This document shows, piece by piece, positions 1-11,675 of a stretch of DNA of 64,000 bases. Numbering within the stretch: the first letter of the stretch is position 1; each line of letters begins with the position of its first letter. The DNA comes from Arenicola marina (taxonomy: Eukaryota > Annelida > Polychaeta > Arenicolidae), in NCBI GenBank assembly GCA_964019135.1, contig OZ025264.1, positions 558,001-622,000 of the forward strand. The letters run 5' to 3'. The notes under the pieces were generated by a model. The model worked only from the letters and a program-made list of their open reading frames with translations, had not been told where the DNA came from and searched no databases. Position numbers and translations under genes: made by a program.

Positions 1-837
1 CTAGTCATATATTGAGCATAAGCTAAAACGACAACTGAGAGAAGTATTGGAAATGACAACAATCCTGTTTTACATGTTGTAAAGCAGTGCCGCTACCTTG
101 TACATTTTACTGCTAGTGAAATGGACTTGTAATATGGAAATTGGTGAACCACAGTATTTTTCGGTTACAGCTAACGTTGCATCCGGGACGAGATTTTAAT
201 CGGCTGTTTTTCGAGTTCTCGTCAGACACCATTATATCTACCACAGCCCGTTAACGGTAAGTGGGAGTTGCCGATCTGCCCGTTTAGTTACAGTTTAACT
301 TCACGGCCCGTTAAAAAGTCCAATTTACGGCGTTTACTTTCTCCTCCCAGGCTCAATGTTTTGTTTAAACAAAATGAGTCATACAAACTACGGCGACCGG
401 CGTCACGTGACCACAACGTGATCTGAATTCTGCCTGGTAGAGATATCCCACGGCGACCGGTTATCTCAGGCACAGCTAGAGTGTCTTCAGTGCACCCCTC
501 CCCATCCGGGTCCCCAGCTCAGCCTCTGTCTGGATCATCTTAGCTGAGGTCGGGTTTAGTTTGTTGATGGAAAGGCCTCAACGGTGGCTATATAGGTTAA
601 AAACCGTCACTACCGTCCCCGTTGGAGCAGGAATAAACCGCACTTCCTCTTATATTGGCTACATTTTCAAATTCAGCAGGAGGCCTATGTCATAGTGTAC
701 TCTCAGATAGTGGCAAATGAGCCATGTTTTTTGGCGACATTTACCAGACAGTATCAGGGCCCAGTTGTGAGGACATGTAGGCTTAGCTCATGACTAAGCC
801 ATCACATTCTGTTTTTATTATTTATAGTGTGACCTAA
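1..837. other. No gene recognised
   Basis: No exon with convincing coding character and splice sites was found on either strand. The sequence is ordinary mixed composition without an obvious tandem repeat. A short minus-strand open frame at 288-473 has no recognisable domain. Confidence 0.5.
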
Positions 838-838
838 T

Positions 839-1685
839 ATCAAATTATAATTACACTCCGAGGAAAACAGGGCACTCCGAGGAAACCAGAACACTCCGAG
901 GAAAACATGACACTAGAGAAAAACAGGACACTAAGAGGAAAACAGGACACCAGAGTAGAACATAACACTCCGAGGAAACCAGGACACTCCGAGGAAAACA
1001 GGACACCCCGAGGAAAACAGGACACTCCGAGGAAACCAGGACACTTAGAGAAAAACAGGACACTCCGAGGAAACCAGGACACTCAGAGGAAAACAGGACA
1101 CTCCGAGGAAACCAGGACACTTAGAGGAAAACAGGACACTCCGAGGAAACCAGAACACTCAGAGGAAAACAGGACACTCCGAGAAAAACAGGACACTCCG
1201 AGGAAACCAGGACACTCAGAGGAAACCAGGACACACCGAGGAAACCAGGACACTCAGAGGAAACCAGGACACTCCGAGAAAAACAGGACACTCCGAGAAA
1301 AACAGGACACTCCGAGGAAACCAGGACACTCCGAGAAAAACAGGACACTCCGAGGAAACCAGGACACTCAGAGGAAAACAGGACACTCCGAGAAAAACAG
1401 GACACTCCGAGGAAACCAGGACACTCAGAGGAAACCAGGACACTCCGAGGAAACCAGGACACTCAGAGGAAACCAGGACACTCCGAGGAAACCAGGACAC
1501 TTAGAGGAAACCAGGACACTCCGAGGAAACCAGGACACTCAGAGGAAACCAGGACACTCCGAGGAAACCAGGACACTCAGAGGAAACCAGGACACTCAGA
1601 GGAAACCAGGACACTTAGAGGAAACCAGGACACTCCGAGGAAACCAGGACACTCCGAGGAAACCAGGACACTCCGATGAGAGCAG
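839..1685. repeat. 19-bp minisatellite, about 45 units
   Basis: The unit reads approximately CACTCCGAGGAAACCAGGA, with common variants CCGAGG/CAGAGG/TTAGAGG and ACCAGG/AACAGG. Because 19 is not a multiple of 3, a 57-bp super-period gives long open frames on both strands (for example plus 907-1716). Those frames are repeat artefacts. No gene context was found. Confidence 0.93.
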
Positions 1686-1766
1686 AAACACTCGGAGTAT
1701 AACACTCGGAGTATAACACTCGGAGTATAACACTCGGAGTATAACACTCGGAGTATAACACTCGTG
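1686..1766. repeat. 14-bp tandem repeat, about 6 units
   Basis: Units of CACTCGGAGTATAA follow directly on the 19-bp array. CACTCGGAG resembles CACTCCGAG of the neighbouring unit, so this probably arose from the edge of the larger array. Confidence 0.85.
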
Positions 1767-1847
1767 AGAGCAGATTTTTTTTTCAGCGGAGAGGAATGCT
1801 ACGCCACGAACGACAGCAACACTGAGCGCGGCGCAGCAACCACACTG

Positions 1848-2319
1848 TGTCACAGGCCGCTGTGTCACAGGCCGCTGTGTCACAGGCCGCTGTGTCACAG
1901 GCCGCTGTGTCACAGGCCGCTGTATCACAGGCCGCTGTGTCACAGGCCGCTGTGTCACAGGCCGCTGTGTCACAGGCCGCTGTGTCACAGGCCGCTGTGT
2001 CACAGGCCGCTGTGTCACAGGCCGCTGTGTCACAGGCCGCTGTATCACAGGCCGCTGTGTCACAGGCCGCTGTGTCACAGGCCGCTGTGTCACAGGCCGC
2101 TGTATCACAGGCCGCTGTGTCACAGGCCGCTGTGTCACAGGCCGCTGTGTCACAGGCCGCTGTGTCACAGGCCGCTGTGTCACAGGCCGCTGTGTCACAG
2201 GCCGCTGTATCACAGGCCGCTGTGTCACAGGCCGCTGTGTCACAGGCCGCTGTGTCACAGGCCGCTGTGTCACAGGCCGCTGTGTCACAGGCCGCTGTGT
2301 CACAGGCCGCTGTATCACA
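1848..2319. repeat. 15-bp minisatellite, about 31 units
   Basis: Near-perfect units of GTGTCACAGGCCGCT, with an occasional GTATCACAG variant. The period is a multiple of 3 and the unit lacks stops in several frames, which explains the plus- and minus-strand open frames here. The variant differs by a single G to A change. Confidence 0.95.
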
Positions 2320-2482
2320 TCAGTTATTAACATTGTGATCTACGATTAAACATAATAATTGATACATTTTTCCTTCTGCTTAGTGCATTGTTATTTGATA
2401 GGCTTAACACCTTATCTCAGATATCACTATCCGTAGGAATAGATGCCCTTTGTCGACAAAGCAACAGTAGCCTTCAGTCAGC

Positions 2483-2590
2483 CCACTCCCCCTAAACCCC
2501 CCCTCTTACCCCCCCCCCCCCCGCCCTCCCCCCCCTCCTCACCCCCCCCCCCTCCGTCGCCCCCCTCCCCCCCCCCGTCACCCCGTCACC
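2483..2590. repeat. C-rich polypyrimidine tract
   Basis: A run made almost wholly of C with scattered T. The complementary strand carries many G-runs. No gene is evident. Confidence 0.8.
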
Positions 2591-2949
2591 GGTCTACACG
2601 GGACGGCTCCGTACGGCGTTCTACACACGCTAGTTCCGCTAGGGCGCCCATTATATCCCATTATATGTATCCCATTATAGCCATTATTACTGGGTGGGCA
2701 TTGTTTATTGCGGCACTGCTCAGCCGCGGCGACGCACGCGGCGGGACCCGGGGTCTTATCACTTTTATTTGCATGATATTATAGTGCTTCAGCAATTCAT
2801 CAGTCCCTTTTTGTTGTAGTCTCGTGGCACTAAGTCCTCTCCCGCTAAAACATTACGCCGGAAAGACAAAAAAAGAAAACACATCCAGATAGCGCTTCAG
2901 CCGACCAATCTGTCGGAGGACGGGAAATTGGGTGTAATTGGTCTCGTGC

Positions 2950-3545
2950 TGAGGCTGGGTGGGGTGGGGGGGGGCTGTGCAAAGGCAGGCGGCAGCAATG
3001 GGAAAGGGGAAGCCCGTGGGGGGGGGGGGGCGTGAGAGGGGGTGACCGAGGGAGGGTGTCACGCTGGGAGGAGGGACCGAAGGAGGGGGTGACTGACGGA
3101 GGGGGTGAGGCCGAGGGAGGGGGCGACCGAGGAAAGGGGGAGGCGGAGGGAGGGGGTGACTGAGGGAGGGGGTCACGCTGGGAGGGGAGACCGAAGGTGG
3201 GGGTGACTGACGGAGGGGGCGAGGCCGAGGGAGAGGGTGACTGACGGAGGGGGTGAGGCCGAGGGAGGGGGTGACCGAGGGAGGGTGTCACGCTGGGAGG
3301 GGAGACCGAAGGCGGGGGTGACTGACGGAGGGGGCGAGGCCGAGGGAGTGGGTGACTGACGGAGGGGGTGAGGCCGAGGGAGGGGGTGACTGACGGAGGG
3401 GGTGAGGCCGAGGGAGGGGGTGACTGACGGAGGGGGTGAGGCCGAGGGAGGGGGTGACTGACGGAGGGGGTGAGGCCGAGGGAGGGGGTGACCGAGGGAG
3501 GGGGTGACGTATCTGAGGAGGGGTGAGCGAGGGAGGGGGTTACGG
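2950..3545. repeat. G-rich minisatellite, about 34-bp unit
   Basis: Repeats of GACTGACGGAGGGGGTGAGG followed by CCGAGGGAGGGGGT; the clearest 34-bp period is at about 3350-3490, with more degenerate units before. The plus strand has dense runs of four or five G, so G-quadruplex formation is plausible. The Pro/Ser-rich minus-strand frames are artefacts. Confidence 0.85.
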
Positions 3546-3599
3546 AGGCAGAGGTCGACCGACCCTTGAACATGTTGAAGGCGTGACCAAGGGATAGGG

Positions 3600-5035
3600 A
3601 GACCATGTTAACGGTAATGGTGAAACTATGGTCCAGGGTAGATCCTGCACAGGGCGTGAAAGGCGGGTTATTATCTGCTTACACGCCACTATCTAAACAC
3701 TAAGCGCACATATCATAGTAAAACCAGCCGATATCCAACACGCCTCATCACCCATAGCTGGCGTGCTTGGCATGAAAATGTGTCGTAAACAGATAATCGG
3801 TGGACCAATGGTCTGGTGGTTAGCGCGCTTCTGCCAGGCCAGCCATCGTGCCGGCGTTCGGGGCGTTGCGCCCCACTGCGAAGCTCTGTGTGAATCGATC
3901 AATAGCTTTCTTATGGGTTTATCAAGAAACTAGGGAGATAGTCAGATCAGATAAGACTGAGTTAGATGAAAATTTAATGAATTGTTGTTTTAGGCCGCTT
4001 TTGTGCACACAAGGGCCTACTGGACCAGGGACCCCACCGGGACGATGAAGAATGCCGCACACTAGGTGTTCAATTGGTGGTAGTGTTGCTATGTTGATGG
4101 GGATGGTTGGAGAGGGATAGTGATGAAATCAAGTTTTCCGGAGAGCCTTGGAGCCTTGGAGAGAAGACTAACCACCGAAATGAAGCGTGTTGCTCGAGCG
4201 ATCCGTCAGCTGCCGTAGACATGACACGTGTCCGGCCTGCCACCGCAGCGACGTCGTTCCCCCTACCGACAACAAACCTTGATCTGTATCATAAAACGTC
4301 TCCCTTCCTCACAGCAGCTTTTCGCCCTGTGCAGCTGCCAAGCCACTGACAACACGCTCGACAGCAATGGTTTGGCAAGGAGCCTAAATGCCGAAATAAC
4401 GCCACAATATGAACAGAATTATTAGTATACCAGAGAGGACGGAAGAGATCCCAATTGCTTATTTGCCCAGCCGCCCAAGGAACATAAATTGCCGATGGTG
4501 GCGGTGATGATGATGTCGATGCTTTTCAGCTTGCTCGTATACAGATATTCAGTCACAGAGTCCGTTTTTTACATGTGGCGAACATCCTGAGGTGCCTGCC
4601 GTCAAGGGCAAGCCTGTCCTTACCCGCCACAGACAGCCCTCCAGAATGTAGGACTCAGATCTGTATATATATATACATGTATATTTATACATATGATTGT
4701 TTGTTGTGGCTACATTTCGAGGTTGATTATCAACATGAACGAATCCATACAGCATGTATAAGCCATATACATATGGCAGGCGCTGGTTTCAATATCCAAG
4801 ATATTGAAACGGGGGAGAGGGAGGTATATAGGTTGTGAAATAGCACAGTCCTGTTGTTTTTGTTTCGGGGTTTGAACAAAAGCGATGGAGAGGGGTCACA
4901 CCGAAGTTCGCTTACATTTTGCAGAGAAAAATTTGGGGGGGGGGGCGGGGTCTGTACAAAAGCGGACCAACCAGATTCTTTGAAAAACAAGAGAGGCCCA
5001 CTTTACGTATAGGTAGTGATGGTGTATCGGCGTCG
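3600..5035. other. No gene recognised apart from a tRNA-like remnant
   Basis: Short open frames on both strands show no domain, no consistent splice sites and no homology I can name. A small TA-rich tract lies near 4660-4700. Confidence 0.45.
3802..3875 (+). repeat. tRNA-like sequence, probable SINE head
   Basis: The stretch after 3802 contains TGGTCTGGTGGTTAGCGCG, which resembles a tRNA A-box and D-arm. A weak B-box-like GGCGTTCGGGGC follows about 45 bases later. The arms do not fold into a complete cloverleaf, so this is read as a decayed tRNA-derived repeat. Confidence 0.35.
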
Positions 5036-5056
5036 CTGGAGAGTGGGGTGGGGGAG

Positions 5057-6356
5057 TATGTGTAGATATAGGTATAGGTGAGTAGTAGTATAGTTGGGTG
5101 GGTTGGGGATTAGGAGAGGCGAGGGGAGAGGGGGGGTATGTGTAGATATAGGTAAAGGTGGGTAGTAGTATAGTGGAGTGGGTTGGGGATTGGGAGAGGC
5201 AAGGGGAGAGGGGGGCGGGGTATGTGTAGATATAGGTAAAGGTGAGTAGTAGTATAGTGGAGTGGGTTGGGGATTGGGAGAGGCAAGGGGAGAGGGGGGG
5301 TATGTGTAGATATAGGTATAGGTGAGTAGTAGTATAGTGGGGTGGGTTGGGGATTGGGAGAGGCGAGGGGAGAGGGGGGTATGTGTAGATATAGGTAAAG
5401 GTGAGTAGTATTATAGTGGAGTGGGTTGGGGATTGGGAGAGGCAAGGGGAGAGGGGGGGGGGTATGTGTAGATATAGGTATAGGTGAGTAGTAGTATAGT
5501 GGGGTGGGTTGGGGATTGGGAGAGGCGAGGGGAGAGGGGGGTATGTGTAGATATAGGTAAAGGTGAGTAGTAGTATAGTGGAGTGGGTTGGGGATTGGGA
5601 GAGGCAAGGGGAGAGGGGGGGGGGGTATGTGTAGATATAGGTATAGGTGAGTAGTAGTATAGTGGGGTGGGTTGGGGATTGGGAGAGGCGAGGGGAGAGG
5701 GGGGGTATGTGTAGATATAGGTAAAGGTGAGTAGTAGTATAGTGGAGTGGGTTGGGGATTGGGAGAGGCAAGGGGAGAGGGGGCGGGGTATGTGTAGATA
5801 TAGGTAAAGGTGAGTAGTAGTATAGTGGAGTGGGTAGGCGATTGGGAGAGGCGAGGGGAGAGGGGGGGGTATGTGTAGATATAGGTAAAGGTGAGTAGTA
5901 GTATAGTGGAGTGGGTTGGGGATTGGGAGAGGCAAGGGGAGAGGGGGGGGGGGGTATGTGTAGATATAGGTAAAGGTGAGTAGTAGTATAGTGGAGTGGG
6001 TTGGGGATTGGGAGAGGCAAGGGGAGAGGGGGCGGGTATGTGTAGATATAGGTAAAGGTGAGTAGTAGTATAGTGGAGTGGGTAGGCGATTGGGAGAGGC
6101 GAGGGGAGAGGGGGGGGTATGTGTAGATATAGGTAAAGGTGAGTAGTAGTATAGTGGAGTGGGTTGGGGATTGGGAGAGGCAAGGGGAGAGGGGGGGGGG
6201 GGTATGTGTAGATATAGGTAAAGGTGAGTAGTAGTATAGTGGAGTGGGTTGGGGATTGGGAGAGGCAAGGGGAGAGGGGGGGGGTATGTGTAGATATAGG
6301 TAAAGGTGAGTAGTAGTATAGTGGAGTGGGTAGGCGATTGGGAGAGGCGAGGGGAG
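5057..6356. repeat. 79-85 bp minisatellite, about 16 units
   Basis: Each unit begins TATGTGTAGATATAGG, continues AAAGGTGAGTAGTAGTATAG and ends in GAGAGGCAAGGGGAGAGG with a variable G-run; G-run length explains much of the size variation. Every plus-strand unit carries a strong 5' splice donor match (AAAG|GTGAGT or ATAG|GTGAGT). The Pro/Tyr/Thr-rich minus frames are artefacts. No flanking exon was identified. Confidence 0.94.
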
Positions 6357-6359
6357 AAC

Positions 6360-7510
6360 TATGTACCTGATTGCGGGCAGCTGCAGCACACAACACACAG
6401 CAACCTCATTAGTCCCGTTGAAAGGCACCCGGCGTGATGGGGTGGGGGGAGTGTGCTGCCAGAACAACATGCCTCCAGGCACGGCCCCTTTACCTCGATA
6501 TCTACACGTCCTTAACTTCATATCCCAGTTAAAGCGTGAAGGACTTGTAGAACGGGGCACTTTATGGCCGCTAACGACCCAGCGTGTCTGAGTCCCCAGA
6601 GACCGCCGCCCCCCTTCTGTGTACAGCGGCATCCAACAGGTCCGTAAAGACCAGCAGGCGCAAACAAATCGTCCGGCAGCGAAGAGGTACAAGAGAAGTT
6701 AGGTGATTTTGACGGCGTGTGTTTCCGTTCTGGCCGACGTATGCCCAAAGGAAGTGTGTTTTTGGCCGGTGAGAGTGGTCAGGAAGCAGCAAAACTGTTG
6801 TCACAATAGATTCCTTTATGTACAATTATAAAGTTAAGAAAATTACAGCGCGGCCGTACATAAAGCCGCAATCTTACAATGGCCAAAGGTGTTTATCTCA
6901 CAGAGCGAGAAAATTGGGACGCCGCAGCAAAGCCACGGAAGTGTCAAAAAAGGCGAGAAAATTATAGCGTAGCAACAAAGCTCACAGTCACATCGGTCTG
7001 CAGAAATTTGAGGTAGCTATGCAAACCGGTGTCGGCCTACGCATTTAACACATTCAATGGATGATCTATATACGTACCAAACCCCACTAAACACACTGAT
7101 AACCACTGCTATGTGGGGTAGTGACCACCCTAGGGGTGAGCTTCGAATCTTCCAAACCTTCTTCCTTTCTTCTCTCCCATTCTCTCTGCTATATATATAT
7201 TCCCGCCGCTGGCACAACTACCAGATGCCACCGCTAGTACTATACGGCCTAGGGACGTGGTTATAGTGTACATAGCCCACGGTATGTACGCTCTATAACA
7301 GAGGTAAGGTCAGGACTGGGGGTCAAACAAATACTGATCGCCCAGTCTCAACTGGGAGGCCCTCATACCACACGCGTTCTTATAATACATCTGCCGCCGT
7401 TCCTTTTACTTGGCGGACACCTCTCAGACACAGACAGACATACCCTGATATCGGCCACAGTAGGCCTATTGGGACATAAGCATCCCCGATATCCCGGGAG
7501 ACGGCGTTCC
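6360..7510. other. No gene recognised
   Basis: A minus-strand frame at 6518-6748 and overlapping frames have mixed composition but no domain or splice context that I recognise. The remainder appears to be non-coding, with a TA-rich tract near 7190. Confidence 0.4.
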
Positions 7511-7516
7511 GCTGAA

Positions 7517-7940
7517 GCTATAGTAGGGCCCCAGGGGGGCTTTTTTAACACGGCGACACGGCGATTGTTAAAATCGACAACTCGACATTGGGGGTGTCTT
7601 AGAATCGACATGCGACATAAGACTTAGCGACACGCGACATGGAACTTTTCTTAAAATCGACATGCGACATGGACCTTTTCTTAAAATCGACACGCGACAT
7701 GGAACTTTTCTTAAAATCGACACGTGACATGGACCTTTTCTTAAAATCGACACGCGACATGGAACTTTTCTTAAAATCGACACGCGACATGGAACTTTTC
7801 TTAAAATCGACACGCGACATGGAACTTTTCTTCAAATCGACACGCGACATGGACCTTTTCTTAAAATCGACACGCGACATGGACCTTTTCTTAAAATCGA
7901 CACGCGACATGGATACTCTTCCTCAGGGGCCCTTATAGTC
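7517..7940. mobile_element. Small TIR element with internal 30-bp array
   Basis: The left end CTATAGTAGGGCCCC is approximately repeated in inverse at the right end, where GGGGCCCTTATAG occurs at about 7925-7937. Inside, about ten units of roughly 30 bp (about 7625-7915) carry CGACACGCGACATGGA and CTTTTCTTAAAAT. The flanking non-repeated part matches a second copy in intron 1 of gene B (about 56920-57055), where a different internal segment has expanded. No transposase frame is present, so it would be non-autonomous. Confidence 0.65.
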
Positions 7941-8111
7941 CCTCTGCCAAATGTCAAATTTAATCATCAGAATGATATGCGGTAGTTGAAAATAAATCTA
8001 ATCATAATTACATTCGAAATCTGGCATCAACTACACTACTCTTTAGCATTTATGGTGCTACTATAATAACTGTCCTGTTCCCCTCACCTCCACCCCCCCC
8101 CACCCCCCACC

Positions 8112-8136
8112 TCCCCCACGCCCTGGATCCGCGCCT
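8112..8136. mobile_element. Solo end of the GGATCCGC element family
   Basis: CCTGGATCCGCGCCTG matches the right terminus of two complete elements at 10310-10475 and 29512-29723. A polypyrimidine tract precedes it, as in the complete copies. No convincing left end was found. Confidence 0.4.
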
Positions 8137-8384
8137 GATACACAAGTTGCTGGCAGCCAGAGAGGTGTAGACTACTCGTATGGTAACATGTCCGCGACCA
8201 CCCCCAGCCCCTCCAGCTCCACTGCCCCGCTGGGACATAATATAACGAAAACATGCCAACCACCAACATGACGAACGTTGTCCTACTTCATCTCACCCAC
8301 AATACACGTCAATTCCCCACCTGGCCCAGTGCACCTGAGTGACCCACGCAGTACACTGTATGTCTCTTCCTGGGACTACCATTT

Positions 8385-8606
8385 GGCGCTATTCTCGCTC
8401 CATTCTCGCGCTAGTCTCGCGCCATTCTCGTGCTACTCTCACGCTGTCTCAGCGCTATTCTCGCACTACTCTGGAGCTACTCTCGCGCCACTCTCGCTCT
8501 ATTCGCGCGCTACTCTCGCGCTAACCTCGCGCCACTCACGCGCAATTCTGCAGCTACTCTCGCGCTATTTTCGCGCTATTCTCGCGCCACTCTCGAGCCA
8601 CTCTCT
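8385..8606. repeat. 10-12 bp minisatellite, about 20 units
   Basis: Degenerate units of CTCTCGCGCTA and CTCGCGCCA. The array is rich in CGCG, giving a local CpG cluster. The open frames it generates are not gene-like. Confidence 0.85.
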
Positions 8607-8699
8607 TCATAAATGTTTCTTCTCTCCTTTGACTTTGCTGTGGGGGCCACAATGTGATCTAGTATGGTAGAGAGCTAGGGTATTGTCGAGTGTGCTATG

Positions 8700-8756
8700 C
8701 TTGGCCGGCCTAAGCAGTGGGTGCGTGGTTCGAGTCACGCCCACGCATATGTATGT
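8700..8756 (+). repeat. tRNA-like T-arm, possible SINE remnant
   Basis: GCGTGGTTCGAGTCACGC forms a five-pair stem around a GTTCGAGT loop, matching a pol III B-box (GGTTCGA). No matching acceptor stem is visible. It is a candidate decayed SINE head rather than a functional tRNA. Confidence 0.3.
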
Positions 8757-9318
8757 TTAAATAAATAATTAAATAATCGCATGTCTTTCTTCGCACGATT
8801 AAGTTGTAGCGGACGTTCTTCCATGTTTGAGTGGACCATCGTTTCACCATAGCTCACGTATTGCTCACACTTGCCATTTATATACTACTACATGGATAAT
8901 ACATGTCGTAGGCTCTGACACGGGCGATGTGCTCCTCCTTACCTGGAGAGTTCTCAATATCGTGAAATAAGCCCGTAAGATAGTACCTTGAACCAACCAT
9001 CAATTTCTTCTCCATTTAGCAACTCTCACTGCCCCCCGCCCCTCCCCCTTTCTCATATCATTGCTCTAGTCCCACCGTCCTCCAGTCCCTCCGCCAATCT
9101 CTCGGTTTACGTCTCTCATACTTCTCCTGTCTCACAAGCCCCCCCCCCCCCGCACCCCCCCCCCCATCCCTCTTAGTCCTCCAGTGCCTCGTTATTATTG
9201 AGTTTCAAGCTAATTAGTCCCATCCACGTGGACTCCCTTTAACCAGGGAAGGCAGGAAATAGGGAATGAAGGAGTGTGTGTGTGAGGGGGGGGGGGGGGG
9301 GGCAAGACGAAGACTTAC

Positions 9319-9499
9319 CAGCAGTGGCAGCAGCTGAGGTCAGCAGGAGTCCCATAGCAACACAGACCAGGAACATCCCTGGATCCAGGGTGAGTCCAGC
9401 ACTCCTCCTCCTTCTCCGGATCACCATAGATGAAACCAACGCGCTCCGGCACGTGGCTAACGCAACACTCGTCCCTCCGTCCGTCGTTCGGCCAGCCAT
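9319..9499 (-). CDS. Probable first coding exon with signal peptide or signal anchor
   Basis: The minus-strand frame starts at ATG 9499 (an upstream in-frame ATG at 9523 is possible) and ends at a strong donor, GCTG|GTAAGT, at 9319. It encodes a basic stretch (IRRRRRS) followed by a hydrophobic segment, MFLVCVAMGLLLTSAAATA. That segment resembles a cleavable signal peptide if translation starts at 9376, or a type II membrane anchor if it starts at 9499. The exon ends in phase 1. No downstream exon could be identified on the minus strand below 9319, so the product is unknown. A poly-G run at about 9283-9302 lies just inside the following intron. Partial gene at best. Confidence 0.5.
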
Positions 9500-9717
9500 G
9501 GTGCTATTTAATATCCGCCTCAAATCTTGATGCGTAATCCTTGAGAGCTGAAGAACAATAACAGTGACGTAAGAACTTACACTTACAGATCATATATATA
9601 TATATATATAGAAACGCACCACTTGTTGTAGCAGTTACATTGTAGCAATAGAGGTATGATCATATAACTGGACATACATAAAATGCCAGAAGTGGAATTT
9701 CAAAATGGAAGTGAAGC

Positions 9718-9933
9718 TGGGCTCGCGTTAGCATTCGCCAATAGCCATTTGGCGAGAAAATTCGGGATTTGGCGATAAGAACGTCCTGGACACTCGCCAA
9801 AATGGCGAATATAAAATTTCAACTACAAACACATAACCAATTTATAACCAATATATTTAGCTAAGTTTGGCTAATGTTTTTCCACGGAATTACCCAAATT
9901 GGCTAATGAAAAAAATATCCTAGCGCGAGCCCA
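9718..9933. mobile_element. 216-bp TIR element (MITE-like)
   Basis: Left end TGGGCTCGCGTTAG (9718-9731) and right end CTAGCGCGAGCCCA (9920-9933) are inverted repeats with one mismatch. GTGAAG occurs on both sides and may be the target-site duplication. The interior repeats TTGGCGA/TTGGCTAA motifs in both orientations. No protein is encoded. Confidence 0.7.
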
Positions 9934-10060
9934 GTGAAGGTCATAGAAATCACGACGTACTTGAATAAGAATATATGACAACAATAAGTGGTGAGTTTCT
10001 TTTTTCCGTGAGTATATAAATAACGTTACTCCACAAACGTCGCGGTGGACTAAGCTTATT

Positions 10061-10547
10061 AAAGGCTAGCTCACACTGTGCCGGTTTTTAGGTCCTGAAA
10101 AACGGGGACTACCTTGGACAACCCTGTGGGCAATGGTCCGAGTCAATCTGCGGTGATCCTGTGTGTACCGTGGTCAACCCTAGGTCGTCCCAGTGCTTTT
10201 GCACTGTTCCAAACTACCGGGAGGAACCGTAGCACCGTAGTATCATCGTGGCCTACTGTTTTCGCGCCAAAATTTGGCGCTATAACCCCCGGTTCGTCCT
10301 CGTATATAGCAGGGCGGATCCAGGGGGGGCGACGCGGATCCAGGGGGGGCGACCCGGACCCCCCCCCCCTTTTAGGGCCAAAATGTATACCATTTAACAT
10401 ATGAAAACCAAAAAGCTAGGCCATTACTCGAAACCGCCCCTCCCCCATTTTCCAGCATATCTGGATCCGACCCTGTATAGACCTGAAAGGACCGGAGAGG
10501 ACCGGTGTAAACCGCAGCCAAAACGGGCACACTGTGAGCTGGGCTTT
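10061..10547. mobile_element. 487-bp TIR element carrying a nested second element
   Basis: The left end (10061-10088, containing GCTCACACTGTGCCGG) is an imperfect inverted repeat of the right end (10520-10547, containing CGGGCACACTGTGAGC), with about four mismatches in 28. A separate element with its own target duplication is inserted inside at 10310-10475, so this one is older. No transposase frame. Confidence 0.7.
10310..10475. mobile_element. 166-bp element with GGATCC ends and 5-bp target duplication
   Basis: It starts CAGGGCGGATCCAG and ends CTGGATCCGACCCTG, flanked on both sides by TATAG (10305-10309 and 10476-10480). Internally it has G and C homopolymer runs and TTTTAGGGCC. A sister copy with the same ends and its own 5-bp duplication lies at 29512-29723. 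The superfamily is not certain; the CAGGG end is reminiscent of hAT, but the apparent duplication is 5 bp rather than 8. Confidence 0.78.
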
Positions 10548-10696
10548 ACGCTCACCGGCTCTAAGCTAGGCTGTTCCTATTAAGGATAAGCACAATTTTA
10601 TGCCATATATCCAGTGTCCACGGTCGATGAAGTACAAAGAAGGATTGCATTTATCAGTGTGAATAAGGTACGACACATTCCTTTCAAGTCTAGTGT

Positions 10697-10786
10697 CTGT
10701 CTGGCAGTGTATGGGATGATACTTGTCTGTCTGGCAGTGTATGGGATGATACTTGTCTGTCTGGCAGTGTATGGGATGATACTTGG
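10697..10786. repeat. 30-bp tandem repeat, 3 units
   Basis: Three near-identical copies of a 30-bp unit containing GTCTGTCTGGCAGTGTATGG followed by GATGATACTT. Confidence 0.9.
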
Positions 10787-10799
10787 GTGCACGGGAGGA

Positions 10800-11670
10800 C
10801 AGTTCGAGTACCCCCTCTAGATTTAAAAAAAGCGAACCACTGCTCTCGCCGACAAAGACCACCCGTGACTCCACGGCACGGGCGATCAGTCAGCTAAACC
10901 CATCGACACCAACTTCAACAAATCTGGTGCATTTATTACCTGCGAGCTGCCACTTTCTACACTTGTTATAAGCCATATATACTAAGTCTGAAATCTATAG
11001 TATAGCAGATAGCGGGTGCAGGATTTCGAAAAACAAGGCGGGGGGAGGGCGGGGGGTGGATGTCCAGTTTGCGTATGCTCAACAAAATAAGGCGCCCTAC
11101 GCAATCGACGGAGAGGTCCATTAAACGCGGGCCTCAACCCTCGTCGGGGGTGGGGGTGCGGGGTCGGACCCCTGAACCCGTCATGCCCGCCCCCCCCCCC
11201 CGCTTGACGAGTCGACAGACAGTGCCATAACCTGTGTAACACCTTTCTTCGCCTTTCCTTGTACCTTGTAGACCGCTCACCTTTATGGCTAAATACTATG
11301 CGGCAGAGACAGGCAATATCACTGACGGCTGCTACCTCATTCAGATGGTGTACACTTATGTCTTGGCTGACTTACCTCACTCACTTATTCCACGATATAT
11401 AACCCCGTAGTCAGTGCGGTATCCTCATAATCCCATTGTGAACACGTCTCAAGTTTTGACGTATTCCGTGTAACAGGTTTTCTGTCCGCTGTCGGCGGTC
11501 CAACAAAACATGTATTTATATCCTATGCACATTTATATAGACATGTGTCTATATCATTTGTTGTGTGTCTTCCGGCGGATTCAGTCTGGAGCAGGTAGGT
11601 AGGTTGGCGAATAGCGCGAATAGCGCGACAGTTATAACTCTGGAAGTGCGAGTGCCTCAGCCTTGTGTGT
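10800..11670. other. No gene recognised
   Basis: A low-complexity G-rich patch lies at 11038-11060 and a C-run at about 11190. Nothing with coding character or paired splice sites was recognised. Confidence 0.4.
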
Positions 11671-11675
11671 TACAG

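Noticed and set aside
907..2333. Repetitive plus- and minus-strand open frames of 160-270 codons
   Set aside because: They are products of 19-bp and 15-bp minisatellites and change frame with the super-period.
4896..6692. 598-codon Pro/Tyr/Thr-rich minus-strand frame
   Set aside because: It is read through an 80-bp minisatellite; overlapping frames are equally open.
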